Source: Siccirubricoccus deserti (GTDB taxonomy: Bacteria; Pseudomonadota; Alphaproteobacteria; Acetobacterales; Acetobacteraceae). Taken from it: a stretch of 57,053 bases of DNA. The stretch covers positions 1-57,053 of the forward strand of contig NZ_JACOMF010000032.1 in assembly GCF_014283215.1 (NCBI RefSeq), in the 5' to 3' direction. The position numbers were made by a program, and so were the translations under genes. Within the stretch, counting starts at the first letter, position 1. Every line of letters begins with the position of its first letter. The notes below the pieces were generated by a model. The model did no database searches. It saw only the letters and a list, made by a program, of their open reading frames with translations, and was not told where the DNA came from. Positions 55,161 through 57,053 of this stretch are shown in pieces.

Positions 55161-56276
55161 ATGGCCGCGAACAAGAAGCTCCTCGTCCTGCCGGGTGACG
55201 GCATCGGCCCGGAGGTGATGCGGGAGACCCGCCGTATCATCGATTGGATGGCCCGCCGCCGCAGCCTTTCCTTCGAGATCGAGGAAGGGCTGGTCGGGGG
55301 TGCCGCCATCGATGCCGAGGGCACGCCCTGCTCCGACACAACCGTCGCCCGGGCCAAAGCGGCCGATGCCGTGCTGTTCGGCAGCGTCGGCGGGCCGAAA
55401 TGGGACAGCTTGCCGTTCGAGCAGCGACCGGAGCTGGGCATCCTGCGGCTGCGCCAGGAGCTTGGCCTCTTCGCCAATCTGCGCCCCGCGGTGGTGCTGG
55501 ACCCGCTGGTCGATGCCTCCTCGCTGAAGCCGGATGTGGTCCGCGGCGTCGACATCATGGTGGTGCGCGAGACCACCGGCGGCGTCTATTTCGGCGAGCC
55601 GCGCGGTGTCGAGACGCTGCCCGACGGCAAGCGCCGCGGCTTCGATACCGACGTCTACCACGAGGATGAGATCATCCGCGTCGCCCGGGTCGGGTTCGAC
55701 CTGGCGCGCAAGCGGCGCGGCAAGCTGACCTCGGTCGAGAAGGCCAATGTCATGCAGTCCGGCCGGCTGTGGCGGGCCGTGGTGACCGAGCTGCACAAGG
55801 CCGAATACGCGGATGTCGAGTTGCAGCACATGTACGCCGACAACTGCGCCATGCAGCTCTGCAGCCGGCCGAAGCAGTTCGACGTCATCCTCGGCAGCAA
55901 CCTGTTCGGCGATGTGCTGAGCGACCTGGCGGCGGCGCTGACCGGCTCGCTTGGCATGCTGCCTTCAGCGACGCTTGGCGCGATCGATCCGGCCACCGGC
56001 AAGCGGCACGCGCTGTACGAGCCGATCCACGGCTCGGCGCCTGACATCGCCGGCAAGGGCATCGCCAACCCCTGCGCCCAGATGCTCTCCTTCGCCATGC
56101 TGCTGCGCTGGTCCTTCGGCTTCGAGGACGAGGCGAAGCTGCTGGAGCAGGCGGTGGAGAAGGTGCTGGCCGGCGGCCTGCGTACCGCTGATATCATGCA
56201 GACCGGTATGGCCCGGGTCGGTACGGGTGTGATGGGCGAGGCGGTGATGCGTGAGTTGGAGAAACTCACCGCATAG
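55161..56276 (+). CDS. leuB: 3-isopropylmalate dehydrogenase
   Basis: A 371-residue NAD-dependent oxidative decarboxylase. [20 protein letters not shown] starts the fold, [14 protein letters not shown] is the substrate loop, DNCAMQL holds the metal Asp and [18 protein letters not shown] the NAD-binding loop. It completes leucine synthesis with leuA (17 kb away) and leuCD. No terminator with a T-tract follows before tRNA-Arg. Confidence 0.97.
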   Translation: MAANKKLLVLPGDGIGPEVMRETRRIIDWMARRRSLSFEIEEGLVGGAAIDAEGTPCSDTTVARAKAADAVLFGSVGGPKWDSLPFEQRPELGILRLRQELGLFANLRPAVVLDPLVDASSLKPDVVRGVDIMVVRETTGGVYFGEPRGVETLPDGKRRGFDTDVYHEDEIIRVARVGFDLARKRRGKLTSVEKANVMQSGRLWRAVVTELHKAEYADVELQHMYADNCAMQLCSRPKQFDVILGSNLFGDVLSDLAAALTGSLGMLPSATLGAIDPATGKRHALYEPIHGSAPDIAGKGIANPCAQMLSFAMLLRWSFGFEDEAKLLEQAVEKVLAGGLRTADIMQTGMARVGTGVMGEAVMRELEKLTA

Positions 56277-56357
56277 ATAATGATAAGGGCGGGAGAGGGG
56301 GGTTGCGCTGCGCCGCTGCCTCCGCTATTTCGCCCGCCTCGCCGCATTAGCGGCTGC

Positions 56358-56434
56358 GCGCCCGTAGCTCAGCTGGATAGAGCACCAGACTACGAATCTG
56401 GGGGTCAGGAGTTCGAATCTCTTCGGGCGCGCCA
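56358..56434 (+). tRNA. tRNA-Arg (ACG anticodon)
   Basis: A 77-base cloverleaf: acceptor GCGCCCG/CGGGCGC, D-arm GCTCAGCTGGATAGAGC, anticodon stem CCAGA/TCTGG with loop CTACGAA giving ACG (read as ICG after deamination), T-loop TTCGAAT and an encoded GCCA end. It lies 81 bases after leuB with a terminator downstream. Confidence 0.96.
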
Positions 56435-56465
56435 TTTTTCCATGGTTATTACAAGAACTTACGAT

Positions 56466-56497
56466 CGCCCGGCTATCGAGCCGGGCGTTGTCGTTTT
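56466..56497 (+). terminator. Terminator of tRNA-Arg
   Basis: Perfect stem CGCCCGGCT / AGCCGGGCG with an ATCG loop, followed by TTGTCGTTTT, 31 bases after the tRNA. Confidence 0.85.
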
Positions 56498-56911
56498 CGG
56501 GCATCCCACGTATATCCCCCGAATGGCGCAGGAAGGCCGGCGACCTCCACCCGCGCGGTTTCCACAGCGTTAGGGCTTCTCGTACCAACGGCCCTGGCGG
56601 ATGACCGCTTGAGGTGGTTAGCGGCTGTAGATGGCTCGGCACCCGGATGTCGGCTCCACCCTCGTAACCCGATATAGGAGCAGGCCGCCTGAGCTCATTC
56701 CCAACGGCATAGTTTGGCCGGAAGCCGCCTGTCCGCTCTTGAGCTTCCCTGAACACCAACGCTGCAATCGGAACCAAATCGTAACGAGAAAGGTCCTGTG
56801 CATCGAAGCCGTGCCGGCCGCGGGAGATCGCCCCGGCGGCGGTCTGCGTGTTGGTGTTGTCCGCCGGTCTCGGGGACAGCGCTACGTCCCTCTCCGCCTC
56901 GCCAGGGAAGC
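56498..56911. other. Region without assignable gene
   Basis: About 410 bases with no convincing gene. One minus-strand frame gives a protein-like stretch (QDLSRYDLVPIAALVFREAQ) but has no family I recognise and runs on across the tRNA gene. Base composition is lower in GC than the neighbouring operons, which suits foreign or decaying DNA. Confidence 0.4.
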
Positions 56912-56949
56912 GCAGGTGCTGACCGAGGAGTGGCGTCGGCACTACAATT
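56912..56949 (+). mobile_element. IS3-type transposase fragment (tail of integrase core)
   Basis: The frame reads AQVLTEEWRRHYN then TGA. EEWRRHYN is the start of the conserved C-terminal block of IS3 OrfB transposases, normally continuing to a RPHSSLGYRPP-like motif, which is absent. Only a dozen residues remain; the TGACCTGCCCCCACTT just after resembles IS3-type ends. Confidence 0.45.
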
Positions 56950-57008
56950 GACCTGCCCCCACTTGGGGATCCACGGGTTATGAGAGACTTGACCCATGTT
57001 CTGGCTTG

Positions 57009-57053
57009 GCCGTCTGGCCCTGCCGGAGCGGAGCGTAGGCGGGGCCAGACGGC
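57009..57053. repeat. Inverted repeat at the right window edge
   Basis: GCCGTCTGGCC pairs with GGCCAGACGGC (11 bp) around a 23-base loop with an inner GCC/GGC pair. It ends at the window edge and may extend. It is probably part of insertion-sequence debris. Confidence 0.65.

Noticed and set aside
56325-56942. 205-codon minus-strand frame with a protein-like middle
   Set aside because: It runs straight through tRNA-Arg and its terminator and its end is translated tRNA, so it cannot be one real gene.

Overview
The window is a high-GC chromosomal segment of an alphaproteobacterium, most likely a Roseomonas-like member of the Acetobacteraceae. The evidence is the PhyR/NepR/EcfG general stress response locus (an alphaproteobacterial signature), two Bug-type solute-binding proteins next to CoA-ester catabolic genes, RpsP-RimM-TrmD-RplS followed directly by leuCDB, and a serB/miaA/ilvBNC block. 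The assignment to family is inference. No rRNA, CRISPR array, phage or conjugation genes were seen.

Layout. (1) 1-5.1 kb is a decayed accessory zone: an IS256 transposase cut by the left edge, a thioredoxin-reductase-like flavoprotein, a broken RND adaptor, a group of small stress-type proteins (KGG, DUF4267, a disordered protein, SPW repeat), a second IS256 fragment and a small secreted proline-rich protein. (2) 5.1-13.7 kb is housekeeping: tRNA-Gln, ppx, rlmE, guaB, an SDR, rsmB-like, GNAT, guaA. (3) 13.8-17 kb is decayed again: an alpha/beta-hydrolase tail, an intact GH16 glycosidase, a chimeric pseudogene (amino-acid binding protein joined to an M20 deacylase) and a folded non-coding stretch ending in a strong terminator. 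(4) 17-25.4 kb holds cupin and cysK, then a tight operon of acyl-CoA dehydrogenase, ADP-forming acyl-CoA synthetase, Bug protein and enoyl-CoA hydratase, then a cyclase-type remnant and a second enoyl-CoA hydratase. (5) 25.4-36.2 kb holds serB, miaA, ilvB-ilvN-ilvC, a small catabolic group (allantoinase-like, frameshifted Bug protein, cupin, D-2-hydroxyacid dehydrogenase) and leuA, which is preceded by a clear leucine leader peptide and attenuator. (6) 36.4-41.6 kb is the general stress response locus: nepR, two EcfG-like sigma factors and divergent phyR, followed by DUF1328, a duplicated-module secreted protein and an ABC transporter. (7) 41.6-56.3 kb is housekeeping: cinA-pgpA, slt, dapA, smpB, a sulfite-oxidase-like enzyme, gpx, udg-NYN, folK, ffh-rpsP-rimM-trmD-rplS and leuCDB. 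(8) The right edge has tRNA-Arg and IS debris.

How it fits together. The branched-chain amino acid pathway is nearly complete here but in three units: ilvBNC, leuA under apparent attenuation, and leuCDB behind a ribosomal protein operon. In the stress locus, PhyR would on phosphorylation bind NepR and free EcfG. The gene order ecf-ecfG-nepR differs from the usual nepR-ecfG, and an 11-bp hairpin separates the sigma gene from its antagonist. Two small stress genes at 2-4 kb have upstream motifs resembling EcfG promoters, which suggests they belong to the same regulon. A TAGAGCGGA-type palindrome family begins exactly at the stop codons of two unrelated genes.
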